Positions 16,460 through 25,898 of a DNA stretch of 64,000 nucleotides are shown here, one piece after another; position 1 is the stretch's first letter; every line of letters starts with the position of its first letter. The position numbers were made by a program, and so were the translations under genes. Location of the stretch: positions 11,692-75,691 of the forward strand of contig NZ_CALFXI010000021.1 in assembly GCF_937958065.1 (NCBI RefSeq), read 5' to 3'. Source of the stretch: an uncultured Steroidobacter sp. (lineage in GTDB: Bacteria > Pseudomonadota > Gammaproteobacteria > Steroidobacterales > Steroidobacteraceae). A model generated the notes under the pieces. The model was not told the DNA's origin, made no database searches, and worked only from the letters and a program-made list of their open reading frames with translations.

Positions 16460-18097
16460 CTAGCGATGTCGCATGTCTTTTCCGGAGCTGCCGCTCTTGC
16501 GTGGCCGGGCAGCCACGTTGCTCGCCGCGGTATCTTCTTCGGGCTGGCCATCGGTGTACGTCGGACCTTCGCGATCCTCTCCGGGAGCGGGCTTGCCCGG
16601 CAGCGGCCGCAACGCCTTGGCTTTTTCCAGATCGATGCCGGCGCCCTGGGCGACACGCGTGCCGTAATCCCGATCGCAGTGCCAGAAGTGCCACACCATG
16701 CGCAGCTGGATCGGCTCGGGGCATTGCTTCAGATCGTTCACCAGGTTCTTGATCAGATCGTCGCGCTCCCAGTCCTCGAACGTGCGGTAGCGCTCGCCGG
16801 CCTGTTTGTAATCGTCGGCGGTCTTGGTGGTCTGATACCGGCCCAGATGGCCTTGCACATACTGATGATAGTCCGGGCCGCGGCGCGCAGCTTCGTGCAG
16901 TCCGCCCATCTGGCTCGGCTCGTAATTGACGTGCGGATTCTCGCCGCCGCTATCGACGAAGTAGGCCATCTGGCCGTCGCGCTGATTGGTCGTTGCCGGT
17001 CGCGCCGGCGCATTCACCGGCAATTGCAGATAGTTCGGGCCGACGCGATAGCGCTGCGTGTCCGAATAGGAGAGGGTGCGTCCCTGCAGCATCTTGTCGT
17101 CCGAGAAGTCGATGCCGTCGACCAGCACGCCGGTGCCGAACGCGGACTGCTCGGTTTCCGCGAACACGTTCGCCGGATTCCGATCGAGCACCAGCCGGCC
17201 GACCGGCAGCAGCGGAAACTGCTCTTCGGGCCAGCGCTTGGTGTCGTCGAGCGGATCGAAGTCGAGCTCCGGATGCTCGCCATCGGCCATGATCTGCACG
17301 CACATCTCCCACTCCGGAAATTCGCGCCGCTCGATGGCGTCGTGCAGGTCGCGAGTCGCGTGACCCACATCGCGCGCCTGGATCTCGGCGGCCTGCTCGC
17401 TGGTGAGATTCTTGACGCCGAGCTTGGGCTGGAACGAGAACTTGCAGAGCACCGCCTGGCCGCGCGCGTCGATCAGCTTGTATGTATTCACGCTCGAGCC
17501 TTCCATGTGGCGATAGTCGGCGGGAATGCCCCATGGGCTCTTCACCCACGTGACCATGTGCAGCGATTCGGGATGCAACGACACGAAATCGTAGAAGCGC
17601 CACGGCTCCTGCCGGTTGGTCACCGGGTCGGGCTTGAACGCATGGATCATGTCCGGGAACTTGATGGCATCGCGGATGAAAAAGATCTTCAGGTTGTTGC
17701 CCACCAGGTCCCAATTGCCGTCGATGGTCTTGAACTTGATCGCGAAGCCGCGCGGATCGCGGGCCGTCTCCGGCGATTCCTTGCCGCCGATGACGGTGGA
17801 GAAACGCACGAACACCGGAGTCTTGATGCCGGTTTGTGTCAGCACTTTCGCACGCGTGTATTTGGTCGCGGGCTCGTTGCCGATCTTTCCATAGGCTTCG
17901 AAATATCCATGAGCGCCCGTGCCGCGCGCATGCACGACGCGCTCGGGAATGCGCTCGCGATCGAAGTGCGTGATCTTCTCGATGAATTGATAGTTCTCGA
18001 GCGTCGCCGGGCCGCGCTCGCCCACCGAGCGCAGGCTCTGATTGTCGGTGACTGGATGACCCTGACGAGTGGTCAGCGTACGATGCTGTTCGGCCAT
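16460..18097 (-). CDS. Heme catalase (clade 1/3 size, monofunctional)
   Basis: 545 residues, with the start at MAEQHRT chosen because AAGGAG precedes it by about seven bases. The catalytic His56 is in RVVHARGTGAHGYFEAYG, the active-site Asn is in DLVGNNLKIFFIRDA, and the proximal heme Tyr region is LSYSDTQRYRVGPNYLQLP. The C-terminal tail is charged and low-complexity. It dismutates hydrogen peroxide in the cytoplasm. It is transcribed in the same direction as the GntR gene but 104 bp upstream of it and is probably an independent unit. Divergent from the SRPBCC gene. Confidence 0.92.
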   Translation of the reverse strand: MAEQHRTLTTRQGHPVTDNQSLRSVGERGPATLENYQFIEKITHFDRERIPERVVHARGTGAHGYFEAYGKIGNEPATKYTRAKVLTQTGIKTPVFVRFSTVIGGKESPETARDPRGFAIKFKTIDGNWDLVGNNLKIFFIRDAIKFPDMIHAFKPDPVTNRQEPWRFYDFVSLHPESLHMVTWVKSPWGIPADYRHMEGSSVNTYKLIDARGQAVLCKFSFQPKLGVKNLTSEQAAEIQARDVGHATRDLHDAIERREFPEWEMCVQIMADGEHPELDFDPLDDTKRWPEEQFPLLPVGRLVLDRNPANVFAETEQSAFGTGVLVDGIDFSDDKMLQGRTLSYSDTQRYRVGPNYLQLPVNAPARPATTNQRDGQMAYFVDSGGENPHVNYEPSQMGGLHEAARRGPDYHQYVQGHLGRYQTTKTADDYKQAGERYRTFEDWERDDLIKNLVNDLKQCPEPIQLRMVWHFWHCDRDYGTRVAQGAGIDLEKAKALRPLPGKPAPGEDREGPTYTDGQPEEDTAASNVAARPRKSGSSGKDMRHR

Positions 18098-18235
18098 GAG
18101 AAGCTCCTTGGAATGCGCGGGGCACGGGGGACGTTGGAAGGCAATCCCCGCCCGGCGGGCACTGTTCCTCAGCCTTATCCGCAATGGCCGGCGCCTCCGG
18201 CGGTGCGGTATGCTTGGGCGAAACGAGAGCAACGA

Positions 18236-18781
18236 GTGAACAACGAGCGACCAGCGGCGCCGGACGACGATGAGGAACAGCGCGAGTACAGCTCGCCGGC
18301 TTGTTACCTGCACGAATTCGAGTCCTACGATCGAGTCGACGCGGCGTCCCGAGTCATCCACGCACCGCCCGAGAAAATCTATCGCGCACACATGGATCCG
18401 CATGCGCTCATTTCCTGGCTGCCGCCGGAGGGCATGAGCGGCCGCATCGAACGGTTCGAGCCGCGCGTTGGCGGCACTTATCGAATGGTGCTCACCTATG
18501 GGCAACCGTCAGCCGCGGCCAAGACCACCGAGAATTCCGATTGCGTGCAGGGACGGTTCGTGGAGCTGGTGCCCGATCGGCTGATTTCGCAGATCGTCAC
18601 CTTCGATTCGGAGGACGCGGCGTTCGCCGGCGAGATGAAGATCACCTGGACGTTCATGCCGGTGCCGGAAGGCACGCGTGTAGACGTTCGTTGCGAGAAT
18701 GTGCCCAGAGGCATCAGTCCGGACGATCACGCCGCGGGCCTGGCGTCTTCGCTGCGGAATCTGGCGAAGTTCTGCGAATGA
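18236..18781 (+). CDS. SRPBCC (AHSA1-like) family protein
   Basis: About 181 residues. After an acidic, probably disordered N-terminus comes a START/Bet v1-like domain: RVIHAPPEKIYRAHMDPHALISWLPPEGMSGRIERFEPRVGGTYRMVL, later MKITWTFMPVPEGTRVDVRCENVP and a C-terminal helix. AHSA1-like domains bind hydrophobic ligands or act in Hsp90/stress contexts; the ligand here is unknown. The only plausible start is GTG at 18236. It lies 138 bp from the divergent catalase gene. Confidence 0.72.
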   Translation: MNNERPAAPDDDEEQREYSSPACYLHEFESYDRVDAASRVIHAPPEKIYRAHMDPHALISWLPPEGMSGRIERFEPRVGGTYRMVLTYGQPSAAAKTTENSDCVQGRFVELVPDRLISQIVTFDSEDAAFAGEMKITWTFMPVPEGTRVDVRCENVPRGISPDDHAAGLASSLRNLAKFCE

Positions 18782-18832
18782 GTGCCGCGAGCTAACTCGA
18801 CAGAGCGGGGCTGCCTGGCCCATGCTGCCGCG

Positions 18833-19600
18833 ATGGCCACCCGAGTCTTCGCCCTGTCCGATATTCACGTCGACTACGACGTCAATTTCCAATGGGTGCG
18901 ATCTCTGTCGAGGGCGGACTATCGCGACGACATCCTGATTCTGGCGGGGGACGTGACTCACAAGCTCGCCGAGCTGGCGAGCTGCCTGCACGAGTTCGCA
19001 GCTCGCTTCAGCAAGGTGCTGTTCGTGCCCGGCAATCACGAGCTGTGGGTATTGGGCGAGGCGCCGGAGCGGACTTCATTGCAGAAGTTCGCCGATGTCA
19101 GGGCCGTGGTGGAGCGCAGCGGCGCTTCCCTGCAGCCGTATCGGCATGGCGAGGTGCTGATCGCGCCGCTGCTGAGCTGGTACGACTATTCGTTTGGCGA
19201 GCCCGGCGCCGATTTGTATAACATGTGGATGGACTTTCACGCCTGCCGCTGGCCGGCGGACTTCGGGCCGGGCGAGGTGGCCGGATATTTCATGGATCAG
19301 AACCAGCGCATTACGACGCATGGCGCGCGCAGGATCATCACGTTTTCCCATTTCCTGCCGCGCATCGATCTGATACCGGCGCAGGTTTCGAGCCGGCACC
19401 GGCTGCTCGATCCGGTGCTCGGCAGTGCGCGGCTCGATCGGCAGCTTCGGCAGCTCGGCTCGAGCATGCACGTATATGGTCACAGCCATATCAATCGCCG
19501 CATCAGCATCGATGGGGTCACGTACATCAACAACGCGTTTGGATATCCGGGCGAGGAGCGCATCACCACCCGTCAGCTCCTCTGCATCGACGAGCCATGA
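18833..19600 (+). CDS. Calcineurin-like metallophosphoesterase
   Basis: About 255 residues with the complete five-block metal motif: ALSDIHVDYD (D-x-H), ILAGDVTH (G-D), VPGNHELW (G-N-H-E), ITFSHFLPR (His) and YGHSHINRR (G-H-x-H). It hydrolyses an unidentified phosphomono- or diester. The start at 18833 begins the first strand; an upstream GTG or ATG would only add unstructured residues. Its last codons overlap the phosphopantetheinyl transferase start by ATGA, so the two are translationally coupled. Confidence 0.83.
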   Translation: MATRVFALSDIHVDYDVNFQWVRSLSRADYRDDILILAGDVTHKLAELASCLHEFAARFSKVLFVPGNHELWVLGEAPERTSLQKFADVRAVVERSGASLQPYRHGEVLIAPLLSWYDYSFGEPGADLYNMWMDFHACRWPADFGPGEVAGYFMDQNQRITTHGARRIITFSHFLPRIDLIPAQVSSRHRLLDPVLGSARLDRQLRQLGSSMHVYGHSHINRRISIDGVTYINNAFGYPGEERITTRQLLCIDEP

Positions 19601-20400
19601 CAACCTCACGCCCCGACCGCCTGAGCGCCAGCGAGCATCGCATCGATGTCTGGCTGGCTTATTACCACGACATTGCCGATCCGCGTCTGCACCGGGAATA
19701 TCGCGCGCTGCTGACCGAAGAGGAGCGCGGCAAGGAATTCCGGTTTTATTTTCCCGACGATCAGCGGCGTTATCTGGTGACTCGCGCGCTGGTGCGCACC
19801 GTGCTGTCGCGCTATCTGCACGTGCCGCCCACCGACTGGCGTTTCTCGAACAATCGTTACGGCCGGCCCGAGATCGCCAATCTCACTCGTGATGAATGCG
19901 GCCTGTGCTTCAACATCTCGCACACCCGTGGGCTGATCGCTCTGGGCGTCACTCAGCGGCGTGAGCTGGGCGTCGACGTGGAGAATCTGCGCACGCGCGA
20001 GGTGTCGCTGGAGATTGCCGATCGATTCTTCGCCAAGGCCGAAGTGGCGGAGCTCGCGACCGTGCCGAGGGAACGGCAACAGGACCGCTTCTTCGAGTAC
20101 TGGACGTTCAAGGAGTCCTACATCAAGGCGCGCGGCATGGGGTTGTCCATTCCGCTCGGCCAGTTCAGTTTTCATTATCCGCACGAGCACGCCGTGAATC
20201 TCGCCGTCGATCCGGAGCTGGGTGACGACGCGAATCGTTGGAGCTTCTGGCAGTATCGGCCGACGGAGGACTATTTGATGGCCGTATGCGCGGAGCGCCG
20301 CCCAGATCGCACGCCATCGCTGACCCTGCGGAAGGTCGTGCCGCTCGTGATGGACGAAATCGTCGCACCCCGGGTGCTGAAAACGTCGGAGCCCGCGTAA
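19597..20400 (+). CDS. 4'-phosphopantetheinyl transferase (Sfp type)
   Basis: 267 residues. Sfp-type motifs are clear: FNISHTRGLIALGV, ELGVDVENL (the magnesium-binding Asp-x-Glu) and FFEYWTFKESYIKARGMGL (W-x-x-K-E-x-x-x-K). It moves the phosphopantetheine arm of coenzyme A onto carrier-protein serines, priming NRPS, PKS or fatty-acid synthase carrier domains. No carrier-protein or synthetase gene is in the window, so its client is elsewhere. Starts within the stop of the metallophosphoesterase gene. Confidence 0.88.
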   Translation: MTTSRPDRLSASEHRIDVWLAYYHDIADPRLHREYRALLTEEERGKEFRFYFPDDQRRYLVTRALVRTVLSRYLHVPPTDWRFSNNRYGRPEIANLTRDECGLCFNISHTRGLIALGVTQRRELGVDVENLRTREVSLEIADRFFAKAEVAELATVPRERQQDRFFEYWTFKESYIKARGMGLSIPLGQFSFHYPHEHAVNLAVDPELGDDANRWSFWQYRPTEDYLMAVCAERRPDRTPSLTLRKVVPLVMDEIVAPRVLKTSEPA

Positions 20401-20405
20401 CCAGG

Positions 20406-21371
20406 TTATTTCGCGAGCTTGCTGAACACGTCGATCAGGCCGATCACCGCCGGGCCGATGACCACCAGGAAGAACGAGGGGAACAGGAACAGCACCAGCG
20501 GAAAGACCATCTTGGTGCCGATCTTGGCAGCCTGCTCCTCGGCGGCCTGGGTGCGTTTGTCACGAAACTCCTCGGAGTAGACGCGCAGAGCATCGGCGAT
20601 GCTCGTGCCGAAGCGCATCGTTTGCACCAGCAGTGCCGTCATGCCTCGGATGTCTTCCAATCCAGTTCGCTCCGACAGATTTCGCAGGGCCACGCCGCGT
20701 TCGACACCGGCTCGCATCTCGGCGTTCACCAGCGCGAGCTCGTCTCCCAGTGCCGGATGACTCACCGCCAGTTCGTCGGCGACGCGCGCCAGTGCCGGTG
20801 CCAGCCCGAGCCCCGATTCGACGCACACGACCAGCAGATCCAATGCATCGGGAAATCCGGCGCGCAACGCGCGCTGACGACTGGCAACCTGACGGTCCAG
20901 CCACATGGAGCAGCTGATCCAGCCGAAATAACCGGCGCCGGCCGCGAACAGCATCAGTTGATTGGTGGTGATGTTCGGCAGCAACGGCGAAGCCAGCAGG
21001 ACGGCAATGGGAGGGATCATGACCGCCAGCGCCTTGATGCCGTAGAACAGGGTGCGCGCGCTCGGCGAACGATAACCGGCATGGATGAGCAGGCGTTCTA
21101 CTCGCTGCCGCTCGCGCTCGGAGCGGGGCGTGACGAACGCGGCGAAGTTGCTCAAGCTGTCGGCCATCGTGGCCGCCGCTGACGGACGCTCGCCACTGCC
21201 CAGACCGAGCTGTCCGAGCCGGCGGCGCACCGGATCGATCAGTCCCATGATGAATGCGGACAAGCCCATGGTCAGCGCAAAAGCGGCCGCGGCCGCGAGC
21301 GCCATGAACAGGATGCCGGCACCGCCGCTGTCGCCCAGAAAATCCTGCAAGGCAATCAGTATCGCGTCCAT
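20406..21371 (-). CDS. tadC: Tad pilus platform protein TadC
   Basis: 321 residues. Inner-membrane protein with a GspF/T2SF domain (about 150-285: LRAGFPDALDLLVVCVESGLGLAPALARVADEL...LRNLSERTGLEDIRGMTALLVQTMRFGTSIADAL) bracketed by hydrophobic segments at the N-terminus, centre and C-terminus. It pairs with TadB to form the pilus assembly platform. It is the last gene of the tad operon, 9 bp after tadB, and its stop is 5 bp from the convergent phosphopantetheinyl transferase stop. Confidence 0.9.
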   Translation of the reverse strand: MDAILIALQDFLGDSGGAGILFMALAAAAAFALTMGLSAFIMGLIDPVRRRLGQLGLGSGERPSAAATMADSLSNFAAFVTPRSERERQRVERLLIHAGYRSPSARTLFYGIKALAVMIPPIAVLLASPLLPNITTNQLMLFAAGAGYFGWISCSMWLDRQVASRQRALRAGFPDALDLLVVCVESGLGLAPALARVADELAVSHPALGDELALVNAEMRAGVERGVALRNLSERTGLEDIRGMTALLVQTMRFGTSIADALRVYSEEFRDKRTQAAEEQAAKIGTKMVFPLVLFLFPSFFLVVIGPAVIGLIDVFSKLAK

Positions 21372-21380
21372 GGGCAGCTC

Positions 21381-22355
21381 CTAGACTTCGATGCGGACCA
21401 GGCGGCGAATCCACAGGATGCCGATCGTGCCCATCACGATGGAGCAGGTGATCAGCTTCGGTCCCATCGGATGCTGGGTCAGATGGCTCAGATAATCCGG
21501 ATGCATCATCCACAGAAGAGCGAACAGCACCAGCGGGGTCAGCGACAGGATCCAGCCCGACAGGCGTCCTTCGGCCGACAGCGTCCTGACGCGACGCTGG
21601 AAGCGAAACCGGCCGCGAATCACGCCGCTGATCTTCGCCAGGTTTTCGGCCAGATTGCCGCCGGCCTCGCGCTGTACGATCACGGCCGTGATCAACGCAG
21701 TCACTGAAACGCTCGGCACCCGCTGCAGCAGCCCGAACAATGCACGACGCGGATCGTTTCCGTAGCTGAGATCCGCGAACGTCAGCTCGAACTCGCGCGA
21801 GATGGGCTCGTCCATGTCCTCGGCCACCAGTTTCAGGCAATGACTGAAGGGGTGTCCCGCCTTGAGCGCGCGCTGAATCATGTCGATGGCGTCGGGCATT
21901 TGTTCGTCGAAACGTGCGAATCGCTTCGCGCGCTGACGCAGGACGATCACGAACGGCGCGAAACCTCCGATGCAGGCGCCGGTCAGGGCCACCGGCCACC
22001 ATCGTGACAGGATCCATCCGGCCAGCATGCCGCCGATGGATAAACAGATCGCGAGCAGCACCACGCGATAGGCGGGAGTATCCCGGCCCGCCTGCTCGAG
22101 AATGCGAGCCAATCGTTCCATGCCGGGCAGCGATTCCAGGGTGCGCTCGAACGAGGACAGGTCGCGCAGATATTTTTCACGCAGCAGGGAGGTGAACTCC
22201 GGTCCGCCGGACGCCTCGGCCAGCCGTTGCAAACGCGCCTGGATGCGCTTGCTCATCTTGCGCGATTCGCTGAACACCGGCACGACGGTGCCTTGCAACA
22301 GCAGCACCACGGTGAAAAACACCAGCAGAGCGAATAACCACAGGCCGTTCGACAT
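21381..22355 (-). CDS. tadB: Tad pilus platform protein TadB
   Basis: 324 residues. An N-terminal membrane segment (WLFALLVFFTVVLLLQGTVV) is followed by a central hydrophobic pair, a T2SF domain (about 150-270: FDEQMPDAIDMIQRALKAGHPFSHCLKLVAEDM...VQREAGGNLAENLAKISGVIRGRFRFQRRVRTLSAEG) and two C-terminal hydrophobic helices. It is the platform partner of TadC and is contacted by the TadA ATPase. Spaced 17 bp after tadA. Confidence 0.9.
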   Translation of the reverse strand: MSNGLWLFALLVFFTVVLLLQGTVVPVFSESRKMSKRIQARLQRLAEASGGPEFTSLLREKYLRDLSSFERTLESLPGMERLARILEQAGRDTPAYRVVLLAICLSIGGMLAGWILSRWWPVALTGACIGGFAPFVIVLRQRAKRFARFDEQMPDAIDMIQRALKAGHPFSHCLKLVAEDMDEPISREFELTFADLSYGNDPRRALFGLLQRVPSVSVTALITAVIVQREAGGNLAENLAKISGVIRGRFRFQRRVRTLSAEGRLSGWILSLTPLVLFALLWMMHPDYLSHLTQHPMGPKLITCSIVMGTIGILWIRRLVRIEV

Positions 22356-22372
22356 GGTCGTACCTCCAGTCG

Positions 22373-23749
22373 CTACTTGCGCAGGAACGGTGTGCCGACG
22401 CCGTCGGGTCGGAACAGCTCCATCGGCAGCTCGATGCCCCTGGCATGCACGTCGCGCAGGAATGCGGGGACGATGCCGGTGGCTTTCAACTCACCGAGGA
22501 CGTTGCCCTTGGCGTCGACGCCGCGGCGTTCGAACGCGAACAGCTCCGTCGAGGTGATGATGTCGCCCTCCATGCCGTTGATCTCCTGCAGACTGACCAC
22601 GCGCCGGCGGCCGTCTTCCATGCGCTCGACCTGAATGACGATGTCGATGGCCGAGGCGATCTGCGAGCGCAGCGCCTTGGTCGGAAAACTGATGCCGGTC
22701 ATCGACACCATGTTCTCGATTCGGCCCAGCGCATCGCGTGGCGTGTTGGCGTGAATGGTGGTCAACGAGCCGTCGTGACCGGTATTCATGGCTTGCAGCA
22801 TGTCCAGCGCTTCGCCGCCGCGAACTTCGCCGAGCACGATCCGGTCGGGGCGCATGCGCAGGCTGTTTCTCACCAGATCGCGCTGAGTGACCGCGCCGCG
22901 ACCCTCAATGTTCGGCGGACGGGTTTCCAATCGCACCACGTGCGGCTGCTGCAACTGCAGTTCCGCGGAGTCTTCGATCGTGACGATCCGATCCGTGTCG
23001 GGAATGAAGCCGGACATCAGGTTCAACAGCGTGGTCTTGCCGGCGCCGGTGCCGCCGGAGACCACCACGTTCAAACGCGTCTTCACGATCGCGTTCATCA
23101 CCTGTGCCAGCGCCGGTGTCAGGCTGCCGAGCTGGATCAGGTCGTCGATGGTGAGCAACTCGACGGCGAAGCGCCGGATCGACAGCGTCGGCCCGTCGAT
23201 GGCCAGCGGCGGGATGATGGCGTTGACGCGCGAGCCGTCCTTCAGACGGGCGTCGACCATGGGCGAAGATTCGTCGATGCGGCGGCCGACCGCCGATACG
23301 ATCCGATCGATGATGTTCAGCAGGTGCGCGTCGTTGGTGAACGTGACATTGGTGAGCTCCAGCTTGCCACGCCGCTCGACATAGACCTGGTGCGCGCCGT
23401 TGACGAGGATGTCCGAGATGGACTTGTCGGCGAGCAAAGGTTCGAGCGGCCCCAGCCCGAGCACTTCATCCTCGATCCGCCGGATGATGCGTTGACGTGA
23501 TGCGATGCTGAGCGGTGCGCGTTCTTCGACGATGAGATTCTCGCAGACATCGCGAATCTGTCGCCGGGCATCCTTGTCCTCGACGCCGCCCAGCAGCGAC
23601 AGATCCAGCACCTTGAGCAGGCGCTGATAAGTGATTTCCTTCCACTCGCGTTCGGCCGGCGATAACGGCTGCATGCGATCGTCGGCGTCGCTGGCTTCGT
23701 CCGCGCCAAAGGAACGCTTGGCAGCGACCGGGTTGAAGTTCGCGCTCAT
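22373..23749 (-). CDS. tadA: Tad pilus secretion ATPase TadA/CpaF
   Basis: 458 residues. CpaF-type hexameric ATPase with Walker A SGGTGAGKTT at 231-240, the Asp-box region TIEDSAELQL at 257-266, Walker B DRIVLGEVRGGEALD at 302-316 and His box GHDGSLTTIHAN at 324-335. It powers Flp pilus extension and possibly retraction. The start at 23749 overlaps the tadZ stop by ATGA; an upstream extension of the frame lies within tadZ and is not used. Confidence 0.93.
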   Translation of the reverse strand: MSANFNPVAAKRSFGADEASDADDRMQPLSPAEREWKEITYQRLLKVLDLSLLGGVEDKDARRQIRDVCENLIVEERAPLSIASRQRIIRRIEDEVLGLGPLEPLLADKSISDILVNGAHQVYVERRGKLELTNVTFTNDAHLLNIIDRIVSAVGRRIDESSPMVDARLKDGSRVNAIIPPLAIDGPTLSIRRFAVELLTIDDLIQLGSLTPALAQVMNAIVKTRLNVVVSGGTGAGKTTLLNLMSGFIPDTDRIVTIEDSAELQLQQPHVVRLETRPPNIEGRGAVTQRDLVRNSLRMRPDRIVLGEVRGGEALDMLQAMNTGHDGSLTTIHANTPRDALGRIENMVSMTGISFPTKALRSQIASAIDIVIQVERMEDGRRRVVSLQEINGMEGDIITSTELFAFERRGVDAKGNVLGELKATGIVPAFLRDVHARGIELPMELFRPDGVGTPFLRK

Positions 23750-24939
23750 CGGGGTCTCCCGGGGATCAGGCTGGAGAAGGTGCGCGCAATGACACCGGAG
23801 CGCGGTTGAGCGGACGTGCCACCCAATCGAGTCTCCAGGTTCATCACCGCGCGCGTGATGGAGGCAGTGCCTGCATAATCGAGCAGGGCAGTGCCGCTGT
23901 TGATGCATTCCGAAACCGTCTTGAAATCGTTGGGCACCAGGGTCGGATCGCTGCACGCCAGCGTCCTTTGGACATCGGCCGCCGTGATCTCCGAGCTCTT
24001 CTCATGGCGGTTGATGACGACGCACAGTTGTTCCTTGACCGCGCCGATGTCCGAGCGCAGCCATTGCATCAGCCGGGTGGCGTCGCGTACCGCGGTGACG
24101 GATTGCTGAAGCACGATCACGATCTGGTTCGCCCGCTGCATGACTGCTTTGGTCACGGCGTCCACGCACCGAGGCATATCGACCACGACGTGCTCGTGGG
24201 TGCGCAGTGCCACTTCGAGCAATCGGCCCGCACCGGCGGGGGAGATCGTTCCGGGCGCGAGCGGCTCGTCGGCACCTCGACTCAGAACGTTCACGCCGGA
24301 GGCGTGCTTGACGAAGTAGCCATCGAGCGCGACTTCGTCCAGATGCGTCAGGTTCTCCAGGGCCTGCGCGATGCCGCGCTTGGGATAGAGGTCCAGATAT
24401 AACGGCGCGGCACCGAACTGCAGATCCAGATCGAGCAGCGCGGTGCGTTGTTTCGATTTCGCGGCGAGCACGTGCGCGACGTTGCAGGCAAGCATGGTCG
24501 CGCCACAGCCGCCCTTGGCGTTCATGAAGACGGAAACGCGACCGGCCGTGACCGGCGTCGGTCGACGGCGCTCCTCGTGAGCGCGCCGGATGGCCTGCAG
24601 CAGGTCTTCCTTGTTGAGCGGGTCGGGAATGAGATCGCGAGCCCCGGCCTGCATCGCCAGGCGCATCACGTTCATGTCGCTCGCCGGTCCAACGATGATC
24701 AGCATCGGCCTGCGCTCCGGCGCGCGGGCCGCGATCGCTTCCAGTTCCTCGCGCCACAACTGACTCAGATGCAGGATGACCAGGTCGGGCATGACCTCGA
24801 TGGCGTGCAGGGGATCCACATGGCCGTTGCTGTTGAGCTGGCGCGACGGAGTGAAACCCGCACTGACCAGAAACTGCTCGAGATAGTCGAGGATGTCCTT
24901 GCGGCGGGAGATCAACAGGATGTCGAGTGAATGGGTCAT
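23746..24939 (-). CDS. tadZ: Tad pilus localisation protein TadZ/CpaE
   Basis: 397 residues. The N-terminal domain (1-125) is receiver-like but lacks the phosphoacceptor: the third strand reads LVILHLSQL, with His where Asp is expected. A MinD/ParA-like ATPase follows, with deviant Walker A NAKGGCGAT at 140-148, the form typical of CpaE (no GKT lysine). It positions the pilus machine at the pole in studied systems. Upstream of tadA with a 4-bp overlap. Confidence 0.9.
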   Translation of the reverse strand: MTHSLDILLISRRKDILDYLEQFLVSAGFTPSRQLNSNGHVDPLHAIEVMPDLVILHLSQLWREELEAIAARAPERRPMLIIVGPASDMNVMRLAMQAGARDLIPDPLNKEDLLQAIRRAHEERRRPTPVTAGRVSVFMNAKGGCGATMLACNVAHVLAAKSKQRTALLDLDLQFGAAPLYLDLYPKRGIAQALENLTHLDEVALDGYFVKHASGVNVLSRGADEPLAPGTISPAGAGRLLEVALRTHEHVVVDMPRCVDAVTKAVMQRANQIVIVLQQSVTAVRDATRLMQWLRSDIGAVKEQLCVVINRHEKSSEITAADVQRTLACSDPTLVPNDFKTVSECINSGTALLDYAGTASITRAVMNLETRLGGTSAQPRSGVIARTFSSLIPGRPR

Positions 24940-24951
24940 GCTTGATACCGC

Positions 24952-25428
24952 CTAGCAGGGAAGGAACGCCTGGGCCGTGGGCGAATAACCGAGACTCTCG
25001 ATCGGCAACGTCGCGGTGAACGCCGGCATCAGGAACTCCGGCATCACGAATGGAATCAGCAGTCGCATCGTGTAATCGACGATGCGGACCTGCACGTATC
25101 GAATGCGGACATAGTTGGCGGGCTCGGTGGGATTGGCGACCGGCACGCCGGCTTGATCGAGATAGGAGACGACGACATTGTCCGCCGTCAGGTCCGAAGC
25201 GATGCGGCTCACGCCATTCGCGTCGGCGAGCACCGCAATTTGCGCCGGCATCGGATCGCCGACCGGACACACCGCGGCGACCCTGGCGCCACGCCGGGTA
25301 CTTTCGACCAGCGCATTGGCGACGAACAGCGCACGTCCGAATTCAATGACGCCAAACAGCACCATGAACAGCACCGCCCCGACGATGGCGAACTCGACGC
25401 ACGTGACACCCTGTTGGCGGCGGCGCAT
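24952..25428 (-). CDS. TadE-like minor pseudopilin (second copy)
   Basis: 158 residues. MRRRQQGVTCVEFAIVGAVLFMVLFGVIEFGRALF is the TadE/G N-terminal helix, preceded by a Gly that the prepilin peptidase would cut (G-VTCVEFA, Glu at +5). The rest is predicted periplasmic. Two bases separate it from the preceding tadE-like gene. It would be a minor pilin of the Flp pilus. The frame extends upstream into the previous gene, but the charged start followed by the pilin helix sets the start. Confidence 0.85.
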   Translation of the reverse strand: MRRRQQGVTCVEFAIVGAVLFMVLFGVIEFGRALFVANALVESTRRGARVAAVCPVGDPMPAQIAVLADANGVSRIASDLTADNVVVSYLDQAGVPVANPTEPANYVRIRYVQVRIVDYTMRLLIPFVMPEFLMPAFTATLPIESLGYSPTAQAFLPC

Positions 25429-25430
25429 CG

Positions 25431-25898
25431 CTACACCCTCATGATGACGGTGGCGGGCAATGGCACGGAAAGATCGATCGCCGGACCAAACCCGAACAGC
25501 GGCAGCGTCGACCCGATCATTGGCTGGTACACGTACGTGACCGAGACCGATATGAATCCATTGCCGTTGTTGGTTACGTTGACGCTGCCGGGCGTCAGGT
25601 TGGGCAGCAGCGGGCCGCCCGTGCCGGCCACGTTGCCGGTGACCACGAGATTCTGTGTCTGCAGGCGCGTCTCGGGGGTGAGATTGATGGTGCGCGCGCC
25701 GTTGGTGGCCGAGGCGGTCGCCGCGTAGCGCGCGCCGTCTCTGACAGCTTTGCACAGGGTGTTGTATTGGAACAGGGCACGCCCGAGCTCGGCGGTGGCC
25801 AGCATCAGCAGGATCAGAATGGGAGCGCAGATCGCAAACTCGATGGTCGCAACTCCACGCTGCGCTCGAACACTAGTGCGCGAAGCGGGCGCGTTCAT
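25431..25898 (-). CDS. tadE: TadE-like minor pseudopilin (first copy)
   Basis: 155 residues. After a short basic leader comes RGVATIEFAICAPILILLMLATAELGRALFQYN, with a Gly cleavage point and Glu at +5 as in TadE. The periplasmic part is rich in Thr and Asn. Overlaps the tadG stop by ATGA. Together with the next gene it forms a tandem pair of tadE-like pilins, possibly replacing TadF. Confidence 0.86.
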   Translation of the reverse strand: MNAPASRTSVRAQRGVATIEFAICAPILILLMLATAELGRALFQYNTLCKAVRDGARYAATASATNGARTINLTPETRLQTQNLVVTGNVAGTGGPLLPNLTPGSVNVTNNGNGFISVSVTYVYQPMIGSTLPLFGFGPAIDLSVPLPATVIMRV

